The notes: generated by a model not told the origin, from the letters alone. Shown: positions 54,559 through 62,967, numbered from the stretch's first letter. The stretch: DNA of 64,000 nucleotides from Psychrosphaera ytuae (GCF_017638545.1 NZ_CP072110.1:1674001-1738000), one strand, 5' to 3'. Numbers and translations: made by a program.

Positions 54559-54638
54559 GATTTTTATTGCAAACGGCGCAAAAAAACTGCCAAACTGTCT
54601 CACACATTATTGAAGCGTTTTGTACTAAAAGGACTTTT

Positions 54639-55238
54639 ATGCAATCTATTAATAATCAAACTGTAAAAATAATCTCATCGATAATCTTGGTCCAAGGAGG
54701 TATTTTACTTTTTTGGTATTTTACATCTGACAATTTTTTTGCCTCGTTTGGCTTCTCTACATTAGCAAATGTGAATTTTTTGGCATGGGTGACCGCTGCT
54801 TTGGTAGTCGCTCTATATGCATGGGGGGCAGCAAGTATATCTACAGTGCGCGAGCACATGTTTAAGCTTAATGGATTAAAATACTTGGCTCTACTAGGAG
54901 CAATTGTGTCTGGAATCTTTGAAGAATTAGTATTTCGTAAACTATTAATGGATTATCTTCAAGAACAAGGACATGGTAATTTCATACAAGTTATAGTTTC
55001 AGGTTTAGCATTTGGACTTGCTCATTTAGTCTGGGGTGGTAAGGCTTTATCAGCAGCTATTAATGCAACTTTTTACACTTTTTTCTTGGGCGCTGGACTT
55101 GCTCTTGTCTACATAATCAGTGATAGAAACTTAGCTATTTGCATTGTTGCTCACACATTAGTAACTGGTTTAATAGAACCTGGGCTAATAAAGTCAGCGT
55201 TATTAGACAAGCTGGGATATTTTAAAGAACGTACATAA
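54639..55238 (+). CDS. CPBP intramembrane metalloprotease-like protein
   Basis: A 199-residue membrane protein with about six helices and the conserved motifs of the CPBP (CAAX protease, bacteriocin-processing) family: EELVFR (95-100), FGLAH (125-129) and His172 in the AHTLVTG segment. The Glu pair and both His residues for catalysis are present. Family members process prenylated proteins or confer bacteriocin self-immunity, though the substrate here is unknown. AAAGGA precedes the ATG at 54639 by about six bases; an upstream in-frame codon is less likely. Confidence 0.85.
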   Translation: MQSINNQTVKIISSIILVQGGILLFWYFTSDNFFASFGFSTLANVNFLAWVTAALVVALYAWGAASISTVREHMFKLNGLKYLALLGAIVSGIFEELVFRKLLMDYLQEQGHGNFIQVIVSGLAFGLAHLVWGGKALSAAINATFYTFFLGAGLALVYIISDRNLAICIVAHTLVTGLIEPGLIKSALLDKLGYFKERT

Positions 55239-55312
55239 CGAACAAATTATGACACTCATTGTCGATCGCTGGGACGTAAACACGCAGACAGCTTTGTCAA
55301 TTTGCCAGGCTT
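55233..55312 (+). other. Degenerate attC-like sequence after the CPBP gene
   Basis: Starts with ACATAAC, includes the TCGCTGGGACG element also seen in attC sites 4 and 6, and pairs AAATTATGAC with GTCAATTT. The right core (GTTxxxx) is missing. Confidence 0.45.
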
Positions 55313-55340
55313 CTCTTTACACCAACTTAAAGGAGATAAA

Positions 55341-55820
55341 GTGAAATACTTTATTTTAGTCATATCATTAATTTCGTCTGTCGCTCTGTGTGAACAACCA
55401 AGTCATGACTCATTCACTATTTCTTCTTTTAGTTTTAAAGAGCCATGGGAGCATTATAAAGCTTCAATTTTTAGTGACGGAACGACGGTTCTTATTATAG
55501 AAAACGATGCTAATGTAAGCCGAACTTACAAAATCGAAAATAAATCAGATACTTTCTCAGAGCTTCTGCAGATATTGGACAACTATCAATTCATGGAGTT
55601 TGCAGATAACTATGGTATGAATCCAGAGGGAATGGACCCACAATGCAAAGAAGAATGGAGCCACAGTGGTTACAGTATTCTAACGCTTCAATATTCAGGT
55701 CAACAAAAAACAGTACGAATAAATCATGGCTGCAAAGGGTTCAAAAGAGAAGATGAATTTAAAATCCTTTCCAACAGCGTAAAAAATACAATGGGTTTAA
55801 TGAGCTATGTTGGCACATAG
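55341..55820 (+). CDS. Secreted cassette protein of unknown function
   Basis: A 159-residue protein beginning at GTG (55341) with AAAGGAG five bases upstream, and a signal peptide (KYFILVISLISSVALC). The mature part has Cys residues in PQCKEEW and HGCKGF and a repetitive beta character, suggesting a small periplasmic domain. No family is recognised. An earlier in-frame ATG at 55302 is unlikely because it lies in the attC-like sequence. Confidence 0.7.
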   Translation: MKYFILVISLISSVALCEQPSHDSFTISSFSFKEPWEHYKASIFSDGTTVLIIENDANVSRTYKIENKSDTFSELLQILDNYQFMEFADNYGMNPEGMDPQCKEEWSHSGYSILTLQYSGQQKTVRINHGCKGFKREDEFKILSNSVKNTMGLMSYVGT

Positions 55821-55914
55821 TGAATCATTTGAAAAATACTCGTCACGGCGTGCACGAATTCATTCGCCACATAGTTTAGCATGCCTAAACTCACTTCTTA
55901 ATCAAGCGTTAGAA
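55815..55914 (+). other. Degenerate attC-like sequence
   Basis: The right end AAGCGTTAGAAATCC looks like a typical attC R' end; the left end (ACATAGTGAATC) departs from the TAAC consensus. Internal pairing such as GTTTAG with CTAAAC is present. Confidence 0.45.
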
Positions 55915-55928
55915 ATCCAGGGTGTATT

Positions 55929-56231
55929 TTGAACATGTCATTCATTTTAAAAAGAGTAAGTGGAGCGCCTCTTGGGCTTACAGTAACGTTTTTGTTACTA
56001 CCAACATTACTAATTGGTTTACTGAATTTCACTCAACGAAAAAAAATCAAACTGCATTTTCCCATTACAATTCTCAATTGGTTTTGGGCTTTATTCTGTT
56101 CCAACGGTTTGTTGACATACCTATTTAATTTTACGTCCGATAAATGGGTTGTGGAGAATTACTTAATGGTCTCTGTAATGGTGGCTGGTATTATAATTCC
56201 ATTGTTTTTTATTGTTCGAAAGTATGTTTAG
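55929..56231 (+). CDS. Small cassette membrane protein
   Basis: A 100-residue protein with three hydrophobic segments (about residues 15-33, 45-65 and 78-95), starting at TTG 55929 (AGGGTG four bases upstream) or ATG 55935. Basic residues RKKIK lie between helices 1 and 2. No family is recognised. No attC follows directly; the next gene may belong to the same cassette, or the intervening site has decayed. Confidence 0.6.
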   Translation: MNMSFILKRVSGAPLGLTVTFLLLPTLLIGLLNFTQRKKIKLHFPITILNWFWALFCSNGLLTYLFNFTSDKWVVENYLMVSVMVAGIIIPLFFIVRKYV

Positions 56232-56314
56232 GGCATATGTAGTGAAACTAGACTATCAATCTTATACACTCGAATAGCTTTATCATGCGGAAGTAAGTTT
56301 AGATAAGGGAGCAT

Positions 56315-56665
56315 ATGTTCAAACGGATAGTTTTATTGTCATTTTTCTGCAGTTTTGGGTTATCCGCAAACGCTCAATATGAATGTCCAGTTTCAGGTAT
56401 TTGGGATCACTCATCCAAACCTGCTCAACTATTTTTTGATTCAAACAAAGCTGAGATATCGGTTCACTCTCATGCCAACAATGCTGATGCGGTTGGTTCT
56501 GTCGTGATCAAAGATATTAAAATCGATAAGGCACAGCATAACTGGAGCGCCAAAATGTACAGTGCCGTTGAAAACTCTTATGTTACGGTTCAAGTCAGAC
56601 CCAAGGGATGTAATCAACTGTCTGTTTACTTCCAAGGTGAAGAAGTTTTAAAGTTGTTGAGGTAA
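56315..56665 (+). CDS. Secreted hypothetical protein
   Basis: A 116-residue protein with a good signal peptide (MFKRIVLLSFFCSFGLSANA, cleaved before QYECP). The mature domain has two Cys residues (YECPVSG and KGCNQL) and beta-rich character with alternating charged residues. AAGGGAG precedes the ATG. Function and family are unknown. Confidence 0.7.
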   Translation: MFKRIVLLSFFCSFGLSANAQYECPVSGIWDHSSKPAQLFFDSNKAEISVHSHANNADAVGSVVIKDIKIDKAQHNWSAKMYSAVENSYVTVQVRPKGCNQLSVYFQGEEVLKLLR

Positions 56666-56670
56666 TCAAC

Positions 56671-56716
56671 ACATAACAATGCGTTAATTAAGGTTCGTCA
56701 CGGATAGCCTAACGCC
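56671..56716 (+). other. Degenerate attC-like left half
   Basis: ACATAACAATGCGTTAATTAAGG resembles the left end of an attC, but the right-hand element reads CCTAACGCC, the complement of a normal core. Hence it is incomplete or rearranged. Confidence 0.4.
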
Positions 56717-56747
56717 TCTATATTTTTCGTTCGTCAAAAGGATTGAA

Positions 56748-57344
56748 ATGTTTTACGTAATACTTACTGTTGTTCTTTGTTTTCTTGGTGCTTTCACGTT
56801 TGTACCTATATTTAAAAGTGTTATTGAACGGTATAATGTTGGAGTTAACTTTTTTCTAACTCTTGTTGCGACGTTAGTGGGAGTATTATTAGCGATTTCG
56901 ATAACAAATTACGAAGCAGAACAAAAAGAAAAACAAGATGTAATTAAGCTGTTAAAGTCATCCATCTCATCGGTGCAGACATGTTATGAATACAGTGCGG
57001 AGTTAATAGAATATTTTAATGAACTGCCAAAAGAAGATGAGCTGAAAACCGATTTCTATATAAAAAACCCACCACCATACCCAGAGTACTTGGATACTTT
57101 TTTGACACAGAATATCGTCAGCAAAAATCTATCAGGGACGACACTGAGTGACCTAAACGAGTATTTAATTAACCTTAAAAGAAGTCGTACATTAAACGCG
57201 CCTCTTTATCTCAAGTTGTTAGAACAAACTTTAAAACTTTTAGAATTAGAGGTCACTTACCAAAAAGGCCATATTAATGAAGCTCAATTGGATATAGAGT
57301 TAAGTGCTTTAGATGACGTTTTGACTAGTACATGGACACGATGA
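56748..57344 (+). CDS. Membrane protein with cytosolic helical domain
   Basis: A 198-residue protein with two N-terminal helices (about residues 2-24 and 34-53) followed by a helical, charged region starting EAEQKEKQDVIKLLKSS. The remainder looks soluble and alpha-helical. AAAGGA is upstream of the ATG. It is followed after 16 bp by the HExxH gene with its own ribosome site, so the two are likely one operon or two-gene cassette. Function unknown. Confidence 0.7.
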   Translation: MFYVILTVVLCFLGAFTFVPIFKSVIERYNVGVNFFLTLVATLVGVLLAISITNYEAEQKEKQDVIKLLKSSISSVQTCYEYSAELIEYFNELPKEDELKTDFYIKNPPPYPEYLDTFLTQNIVSKNLSGTTLSDLNEYLINLKRSRTLNAPLYLKLLEQTLKLLELEVTYQKGHINEAQLDIELSALDDVLTSTWTR

Positions 57345-57360
57345 CAGGAGTTAGATACCA

Positions 57361-57903
57361 ATGAAAGCAATTAAATATATATCGTTAGTCTTAGTTAGCA
57401 GTTTGATTGTACTGGCGCTTTCTTATGAAAAAATTATCTCAGGTGTCTTGTTGCCTCAGTATATTAATTGGGCGCATAAAATAGACCAAAAAGGACAGGA
57501 GATTGGTACTCCATTGACTCAAAACGAACTAACTCTAGCCACAGAGATAGGCATTGAGCACCCCGAAAAAGTAAGAATAATTTACGTGGATGAAGTTCCC
57601 TATCCGTATGAAAACTTTGCCTTAAAGGTATTTGGTGAGGCTGTCGGGCTAGTTGGTGAAGGGATAATTAATAATGCACAGGTTTTTGGTTATTCGATAT
57701 ATTCTCGTAAGGACTTCAAGTTAAATAGACCTAAATTAGCTCATGAACTAGTACACGTATTACAAATTGAAAGAGCAAGTCTAGATGAAGTAGTCACCCA
57801 GCATTTTTCTGATATGGCAAAGTATGGATACGACCGCGCTCCTTTAGAAGTAGAGGCTTCCCAAGCAAATAAAAAATACAGTGACGATTGGCCACAAAAC
57901 TAA
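57361..57903 (+). CDS. Membrane-anchored HExxH protein, possible zinc protease
   Basis: A 180-residue protein with an N-terminal membrane anchor or signal (residues 5-23) and an otherwise soluble periplasmic-type domain. AHELVHVLQIER gives H128-E129-x-x-H132 followed by Gln135, and the downstream Glu in PLEVEAS (163 or 165) could be the third ligand. The pattern resembles HExxHxxQ domains such as those named DUF4157, but similarity beyond the motif is not established. CAGGAG lies eight bases before the ATG. It is the last gene before the pirin gene and probable end of the integron. Confidence 0.7.
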   Translation: MKAIKYISLVLVSSLIVLALSYEKIISGVLLPQYINWAHKIDQKGQEIGTPLTQNELTLATEIGIEHPEKVRIIYVDEVPYPYENFALKVFGEAVGLVGEGIINNAQVFGYSIYSRKDFKLNRPKLAHELVHVLQIERASLDEVVTQHFSDMAKYGYDRAPLEVEASQANKKYSDDWPQN

Positions 57904-57941
57904 TTATTAGCAACAATCCGGGTTAGGACAACAACTCTAAT

Positions 57942-58949
57942 TTATTTTTCTTCAGTAGTGCCATCTATATAGCGAGCAAAACGTCCTTTTGCTTCGGTGT
58001 GAACAGGCTCACTTGAAGGCCATGGCCAACCTCCGAATTGATCTTGACGATAATCAGCAAAAGCTTGATGGATCTGTTCGGCGCTATTCATCACAAATGG
58101 ACCGTGTTGTACGACCGGCTCATTGATAGGGCGACCTTGAAGCAATAAAAGCTGCACGGGGGTTTCTGAAGCAGCAACCGTTACCTTTGTGGATGCTGAA
58201 ACACGGGCCCCGTGGTTTAGCTTAAGTAAAGTATCGTTTAGATGTGCATTTCCACCCTCAAACAAATACAACACTCGATTCACGGTTTCATTACATATCG
58301 GCAATGAAAACTGTCCTCCAGCAGGGATCTTTATGTGCCAGACTGCAACATGATTATCAGGGTTATTTGCCCAAGAAGCCGGTGGTGGTGCAGGGGCTTT
58401 GTGCCCGTTTAGCTCACCTGCGATAACTTTTATCGCGCTGGTACTGCCCTCTTCTTGGACTTCAACAATTGGGATATCTTCTTGCCATAACATAGTGAAA
58501 TGCGGTGGCACCATTTTATTGTTTGAAGGTAAATTTAACCAAATTTGAAACAACTCTAGCGGGTTGCCACGTTCGGTATTGAGCAGTGGAAACATCTCCG
58601 AGTGTTGGATCCCCTTTCCCGCTGTCATCCATTGCGTATCACCGCCCCCGTAGCGCCCAGCTGCACCTAATGAATCAGCGTGGTCGACCAAACCTTCGTT
58701 TACCACTGTGATGGTTTCAAAGCCTCGATGAGGATGGCCAGGAAATCCTGGGACTTTGTCTCCGTGGTACATGTTCCATCCGTCTTTCCAGGCAAAATCT
58801 TGACCTTTTACACGTCCAGCAAGCGAAGCGTCAGGACCAAAATGTCCGTTGCCTTTGGGAAAACGGTCATTGTGAAATACACAAAATAAAAACGGATCAA
58901 ATGTTTGCCACGGAAAGCCCAAAGGAAAAGTTTGTAACACTGCGCTCAT
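57942..58949 (-). CDS. Pirin family protein
   Basis: A 335-residue bicupin. Pirin metal ligands are recognised as His72 and His74 in GHPHRGFETI and His116 and Glu118 in GIQHSEMF. The C-terminal cupin ends with the usual GPFVMNSAEQIHQAF segment. Bacterial pirins include quercetin-2,3-dioxygenase-like enzymes and transcription-linked redox proteins; the role here is not deducible. Transcribed toward the integron. Confidence 0.92.
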   Translation of the reverse strand: MSAVLQTFPLGFPWQTFDPFLFCVFHNDRFPKGNGHFGPDASLAGRVKGQDFAWKDGWNMYHGDKVPGFPGHPHRGFETITVVNEGLVDHADSLGAAGRYGGGDTQWMTAGKGIQHSEMFPLLNTERGNPLELFQIWLNLPSNNKMVPPHFTMLWQEDIPIVEVQEEGSTSAIKVIAGELNGHKAPAPPPASWANNPDNHVAVWHIKIPAGGQFSLPICNETVNRVLYLFEGGNAHLNDTLLKLNHGARVSASTKVTVAASETPVQLLLLQGRPINEPVVQHGPFVMNSAEQIHQAFADYRQDQFGGWPWPSSEPVHTEAKGRFARYIDGTTEEK

Positions 58950-59157
58950 GGTATCTCCTAAGATTCATGCAGTTTGTTATGTAAGATAGTATTAAATGTG
59001 CAGAGTAATGACTATACCTAAGAGGTAGAGATAAAGTTCAGTGTTTACCTAAGTTAAATAACTGGTTACAACCCATTGGTTGCACTCACTTTAATTTTCA
59101 TTATAGTCAATAATCAATGGCCACCGATTGGCCTCTCACATTGCAAAAGGAAGTACT

Positions 59158-59661
59158 TTGAAAAAAAGCATCATACTGTTAAGCCTTATTCCCTTTCATT
59201 GTTTTTCAGAGGGTTTTGCTCTAGACCGAGACTACTCCGTGGGTGCTGGTATCGGTGCTATGTATAACGGGGTTGGCGTAAACGTTGCTCGTTCGACTTA
59301 CACCGATTTAGGGTATGTAGCCGCAGGTTGCACATCATATAGCACGATTAGTGGTTCAAGTTGTGGATTGAGTGTCGGCTGGATAAAAACCGATTTGTTT
59401 AGTGCGGACTCAAACAAACACGGTTTTGGCTTGTACGCTGGTAAATTAGATGAAGAAAATTACACTAGTTACACTCTTACTAACCAAGGCAGGGTTTACT
59501 ACCAACACGATAAAGACATTTACGGTGCAGGTGTGAGCTATACCTATTTCACCAATGGCATTAATCGACCAGGGCCAACTTATGGTATTTCGGTCCATAC
59601 CACCAATGCAGAATTTAAGAGCCGTTATGCTGGTTTTTTACAGGTTGGATATCAGTTTTAA
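59158..59661 (+). CDS. Secreted beta-barrel-like protein
   Basis: A 167-residue protein starting at TTG (59158) with AAAAGGAAG before it and signal peptide MKKSIILLSLIPFHCFSEGFA. The mature part is rich in Gly, Tyr, Ser and Thr, with alternating strands, and ends in an aromatic residue (QVGYQF), as outer-membrane beta-barrels do. A small outer-membrane protein is probable; no family is recognised. A longer frame from an upstream ATG at 59128 adds a region that does not fit a signal peptide. Confidence 0.7.
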   Translation: MKKSIILLSLIPFHCFSEGFALDRDYSVGAGIGAMYNGVGVNVARSTYTDLGYVAAGCTSYSTISGSSCGLSVGWIKTDLFSADSNKHGFGLYAGKLDEENYTSYTLTNQGRVYYQHDKDIYGAGVSYTYFTNGINRPGPTYGISVHTTNAEFKSRYAGFLQVGYQF

Positions 59662-59692
59662 TTACCGTAATTAAAACGCTCTCTATTTAGGT

Positions 59693-60754
59693 ATGCCATT
59701 GAACAATAATCAAAAAAAACAAACACCACTGTTAATCTTTCGAACCCTATTATTCATTGGAACCGCTGTTTCGTTGTTTTTTGTACCTTGGATTTTAGTT
59801 AAGGCTTGGATTTTGCCATTACCTAATTCTGTTCAACAGCAAGTTGATGAGATTGTTGATTACGGATTTGATGGCGTTATCGTCTATGTTGACCAAGCCG
59901 GTAAACCTCCTGCTTTTTATACCGCAGGATGGAAAGATAAACATCTAAAAACACCTGCCGATCCTCATTCACTTTTTAAGATTGCCAGTATCAGTAAGCT
60001 CTATGTGGCCGTCTCTATCGCTAAACTCGCGCATCAACAGTCATTATCTTTAGATGACACGGTTGCTGATTATTTTCCGGAGTTAGTCGGAAAAATTGAG
60101 TACGCTGAACTCATCACCATCAAAATGTTAGTCAGTCACAGAAGCGGTATTCCCAACTTCACTGACAATCCTGAATTTTGGCAAAATGAACAATTAAATG
60201 GCCAAGATCCGCTGCCATTTGCCCTTGCCCTGTCTACCAGTTTCAAGCCTGACGAAGATTACGAATACTCTAATACTAATTACTATTTACTACGCCAAAT
60301 CATCGAAAAGGTAACTGGGAAAGATCACAACCAGTACATCAAACAAGAAATATTGATCCCACTGGGGTTAAACAATACCTTCGCCTCCATTAAAGACGTC
60401 AAATTAGATGAGGTGATGAGCGGCTATTACGTTGGTATCGATGCAGATTTTAAAGAAAATGAAAACGGCATGTTAGCGACTGCCGAAGACGTGGGCCGGT
60501 TTATTCGTGCGCTTAACGATGGTTCGGTATTTAAGCCTGGCGAAAGAGCCATTTATGATCAAATTTATGAGTATGAACACGGCGGTCTAGTACCTGGTTA
60601 CCAAAGCCTTGCCGAATATCATAAAAATAGTGATACTGTGGTCGTTCAGTTTATGAACACCACGGACTTTGAGGGCTACCATTGGAATTTGTCACAAATC
60701 TTTATGGGACGTATTGAAAAAATAATCGAACGCGAACGTACTCAATCGCAATAA
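59693..60754 (+). CDS. Serine hydrolase of the class C beta-lactamase family
   Basis: A 353-residue protein with an N-terminal membrane helix (residues 13-36) and a beta-lactamase/D-peptidase fold. The catalytic SxxK is SISK at 99-102, the YxN motif is YSN at 192-194, and a HGG at 296-298 stands for KTG. It likely acts in the periplasm on peptides or esters; true beta-lactam hydrolysis is not implied. The gene starts 31 bp after the beta-barrel-like gene. Confidence 0.88.
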   Translation: MPLNNNQKKQTPLLIFRTLLFIGTAVSLFFVPWILVKAWILPLPNSVQQQVDEIVDYGFDGVIVYVDQAGKPPAFYTAGWKDKHLKTPADPHSLFKIASISKLYVAVSIAKLAHQQSLSLDDTVADYFPELVGKIEYAELITIKMLVSHRSGIPNFTDNPEFWQNEQLNGQDPLPFALALSTSFKPDEDYEYSNTNYYLLRQIIEKVTGKDHNQYIKQEILIPLGLNNTFASIKDVKLDEVMSGYYVGIDADFKENENGMLATAEDVGRFIRALNDGSVFKPGERAIYDQIYEYEHGGLVPGYQSLAEYHKNSDTVVVQFMNTTDFEGYHWNLSQIFMGRIEKIIERERTQSQ

Positions 60755-60771
60755 TTATAAAGGCAGTCGTA

Positions 60772-61173
60772 ATGACAGGTATCACAAACTTAACCACCCT
60801 ATTGCAAACAATGAAGCCCGAATTGGCCACAACCGAATTTGTATTTTGTACGGTTGCAGATGAGTTAAGTCGATATTTAAACCTAGAACCAATTGCAACA
60901 TTTCACGAAAAAGAGGGGCTAACCCTCGTATTAGAAAAGCATCAAGCTCAACAAGCGAGTTTGCCTTTTGAAGGAGTGTTTCAAAAGATCACGCTCAGCG
61001 TGCACTCAAGTTTGGAAGCCGTTGGACTCACTGCAGCAGTGGCCGCACAGCTGACAAAATATGGGATCAGTGCAAACATAATCGCGGCTTATTATCACGA
61101 TCATATTTTTGTTCCCAAAGAAAAAGCGACCCAAGCTATGGTCGCACTAAAAGAATTGAGTAACGACGCTTAA
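60772..61173 (+). CDS. ACT-domain protein (COG3602 type)
   Basis: A 133-residue protein with two ACT-like halves: TTLLQTMKPELATTEFVFCTV near the start and QKITLSVHSSLEAVGLTAAVAAQL in the middle, followed by NIIAAYYHDHIFVP. This matches the small ACT proteins of COG3602 (DUF2241-like). Such proteins probably bind an amino acid, but their partners are unknown. It lies 17 bp after the serine hydrolase gene. Confidence 0.8.
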   Translation: MTGITNLTTLLQTMKPELATTEFVFCTVADELSRYLNLEPIATFHEKEGLTLVLEKHQAQQASLPFEGVFQKITLSVHSSLEAVGLTAAVAAQLTKYGISANIIAAYYHDHIFVPKEKATQAMVALKELSNDA

Positions 61174-61225
61174 CAAAACGCGTTATTTAATCTATCCATA
61201 TTTACAACCATTACAAGGAAGTCCC

Positions 61226-61861
61226 ATGCAAGGTGTTTTTTTTAGTTTGGCATTAATTTTATCGTCGTTATTGGTAAACCCAGTGCAAAGCGCGGAATTT
61301 AAAAAAGGCCAACACTACAATCAATTGCAACAACCTATTAGCTCAAAGTCAGAAGTCATTGAGTTTTTCTCGTTTTATTGCCCTGCTTGTTATCGTCAAG
61401 AGTCAGTAATGAAGACGATTAAACAATCTCTGCCAAAGCACGTGCCTTTTGTAAAAAATCACGTCGATGGTATGCCCGGGCGTAACGTAACGGATGAACA
61501 GCGCCTAACGAGAGCACTCATTGCGGCAAACAAACTTGAAGTCAGTGAAAAAGTTGTTCCTGCTATTTTTGAAGGTATTCACCAGTCACGTAAAAAAGCG
61601 TTTTCAGACGATGAGATAAAAGCGCTATTTGTTGAAGCTGGCATCGCAGCTGATAAATTTGATAAAACCATCAACAGCTTTGCGATAAAAGCCCACACTA
61701 AAAAAATGCAAAAAAACACAGTGGCAATCCGTTCACTTGGCTACTCTGGTGTCCCTACACTTGTAATACACGGTAAGTATGTACCAAATATCAAAGCCCT
61801 AAAGTCGTTTGAGGAATATGTCGAACTTGTGGTGTTTTTGGCAAACAAAAAGACTGATTAA
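61226..61861 (+). CDS. dsbA: DsbA-type thiol:disulphide oxidoreductase
   Basis: A 211-residue periplasmic protein with signal peptide ending near VQSAEF (residue 23) and a thioredoxin fold with inserted helical domain. The active site is CPAC at residues 52-55 (CPHC in E. coli DsbA), and the cis-Pro loop is GVPTLVI. It introduces disulphide bonds in exported proteins. The CPAC variant may shift redox potential. If it is a second DsbA, it could be the specialised form; a canonical copy may lie elsewhere. Confidence 0.88.
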   Translation: MQGVFFSLALILSSLLVNPVQSAEFKKGQHYNQLQQPISSKSEVIEFFSFYCPACYRQESVMKTIKQSLPKHVPFVKNHVDGMPGRNVTDEQRLTRALIAANKLEVSEKVVPAIFEGIHQSRKKAFSDDEIKALFVEAGIAADKFDKTINSFAIKAHTKKMQKNTVAIRSLGYSGVPTLVIHGKYVPNIKALKSFEEYVELVVFLANKKTD

Positions 61862-61977
61862 TCTCGATTAGTCGATTGTCCTATGGTTTTCGATGAGTCG
61901 AACGTGAATTTAACGTTCGATTCATCTGGGGTTTAGATCTACAATAAGCTCATTATTTAAAGAAAGAAGTAACGACT

Positions 61978-62325
61978 ATGACCCTACCTCCTTGCCCTAG
62001 CTGCCAATCTGAATATACATATCAAGACCAAGACCTAGTGATTTGCCCAGAATGTGGTTACGAATGGAATCCAGAAGAAGCTGCAGCTGAAGACAACATC
62101 ACAGCGAAAGACGCCAACGGCACTGAGCTTGAAGCTGGTGACAAGGTTACTTTTATCAAAGATTTAAAGGTAAAAGGCAGTTCATTAGTATTAAAGATTG
62201 GGACTAAAGCAGTAATACGTCGCATTGTTGAAGGTAAAGACCATCAATTAGATTGCAAAGTATCTGGCGCTGGTGAGATGATGATCACAGCGGCGTTTGT
62301 AAAGAAGTCGACGCTAAATAACTAA
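61978..62325 (+). CDS. yjdM: YjdM (PhnA-type) zinc-ribbon protein
   Basis: A 115-residue protein with an N-terminal zinc ribbon (CPSCQSEYTYQDQDLVICPECG) and a C-terminal KOW-like domain (AKDANGTELEAGDKVTFIKDLKVKG). This is the YjdM/PhnA family, first named from phosphonate loci but of unknown function. Length matches E. coli YjdM (111). Convincing family assignment, unassigned role. Confidence 0.94.
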   Translation: MTLPPCPSCQSEYTYQDQDLVICPECGYEWNPEEAAAEDNITAKDANGTELEAGDKVTFIKDLKVKGSSLVLKIGTKAVIRRIVEGKDHQLDCKVSGAGEMMITAAFVKKSTLNN

Positions 62326-62358
62326 GGCCTATCCACTGAATAAATTAGGGGTATCGAT

Positions 62359-62967
62359 ATGATTGATTTTTTGGCCGTTTTTATCGTATTTTTTGCGGTC
62401 ATTGATCCTATCGGTACAGTTCCTGTTTTTATCGCTGTTACCAAAAATTTCGATGAAGTTGGCAAACGCAAAATTGCTATTATTGCTTCTTTTGTCGCAG
62501 CACTTATTTTGTTGTTTTTTGCGGTTGTTGGTGAGTTATTACTAACGGCGATGGGTATTCCGCTACCTGCTTTTCAAATTGCAGGTGGTGTTGTTCTATT
62601 TATCTTTGCCATCACAATGATCTTTGGTGAGAGTAAGCCCGAGGAAGAGGTTAGAATTGCCGAAGCGCATCACGAAACTGCCATTTTTCCGCTGGCAGTT
62701 CCCTCAATTGCTGGCCCTGGTGCGATGTTAGCGTGTGTACTTATGACCGAAAACTCGCGCTTTAATACGTGGGAGCAAATTCAAACGGTTTCAATGATGC
62801 TGGCTGTTTTACTCATCAATCTGATTTTGATGTTGATCGCTTCTAAAGTGCACCGAATCATTGGTAACGCTGGTGCTAGTGTTATCAGCCGGGTGATGGG
62901 ATTGATTTTGGCATCCGTTGCCGTGACCAACCTATTGTCGGGAATCACAACCTACTTCAAGCTCTGA
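62359..62967 (+). CDS. MarC-family membrane protein
   Basis: A 202-residue protein with six hydrophobic helices. It begins FLAVFIVFFAVIDPIGTVPVFIAV and has the second conserved block PLAVPSIAGPGAM, diagnostic of the MarC/YhgN family (UPF0056). The function is unknown; the earlier link to multiple antibiotic resistance is no longer supported. Its TGA shares a base with the ATG of the next gene (TGATG), so the two are translationally coupled. Confidence 0.92.
   Translation: MIDFLAVFIVFFAVIDPIGTVPVFIAVTKNFDEVGKRKIAIIASFVAALILLFFAVVGELLLTAMGIPLPAFQIAGGVVLFIFAITMIFGESKPEEEVRIAEAHHETAIFPLAVPSIAGPGAMLACVLMTENSRFNTWEQIQTVSMMLAVLLINLILMLIASKVHRIIGNAGASVISRVMGLILASVAVTNLLSGITTYFKL

Larger units (their letters stand above)
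49017..57903. mobile_element. Chromosomal integron: intI, attI and cassette array
   Basis: The segment contains a minus-strand IntI integrase, an attI-like core at 50309, and a cassette array read away from intI. Cassettes are separated by attC sites whose outer ends read like xTATAAC and GTTATAx. Six complete attC sites (100-116 bp) and one shortened site are visible up to 53.9 kb, then degenerate ones. Flanking rsmD and pirin genes are ordinary chromosome. The right boundary is approximate. Confidence 0.9.

Noticed and set aside
55922..56128. 68-codon frame overlapping the membrane cassette gene
   Set aside because: It overlaps a frame with better start signals and membrane-protein character.
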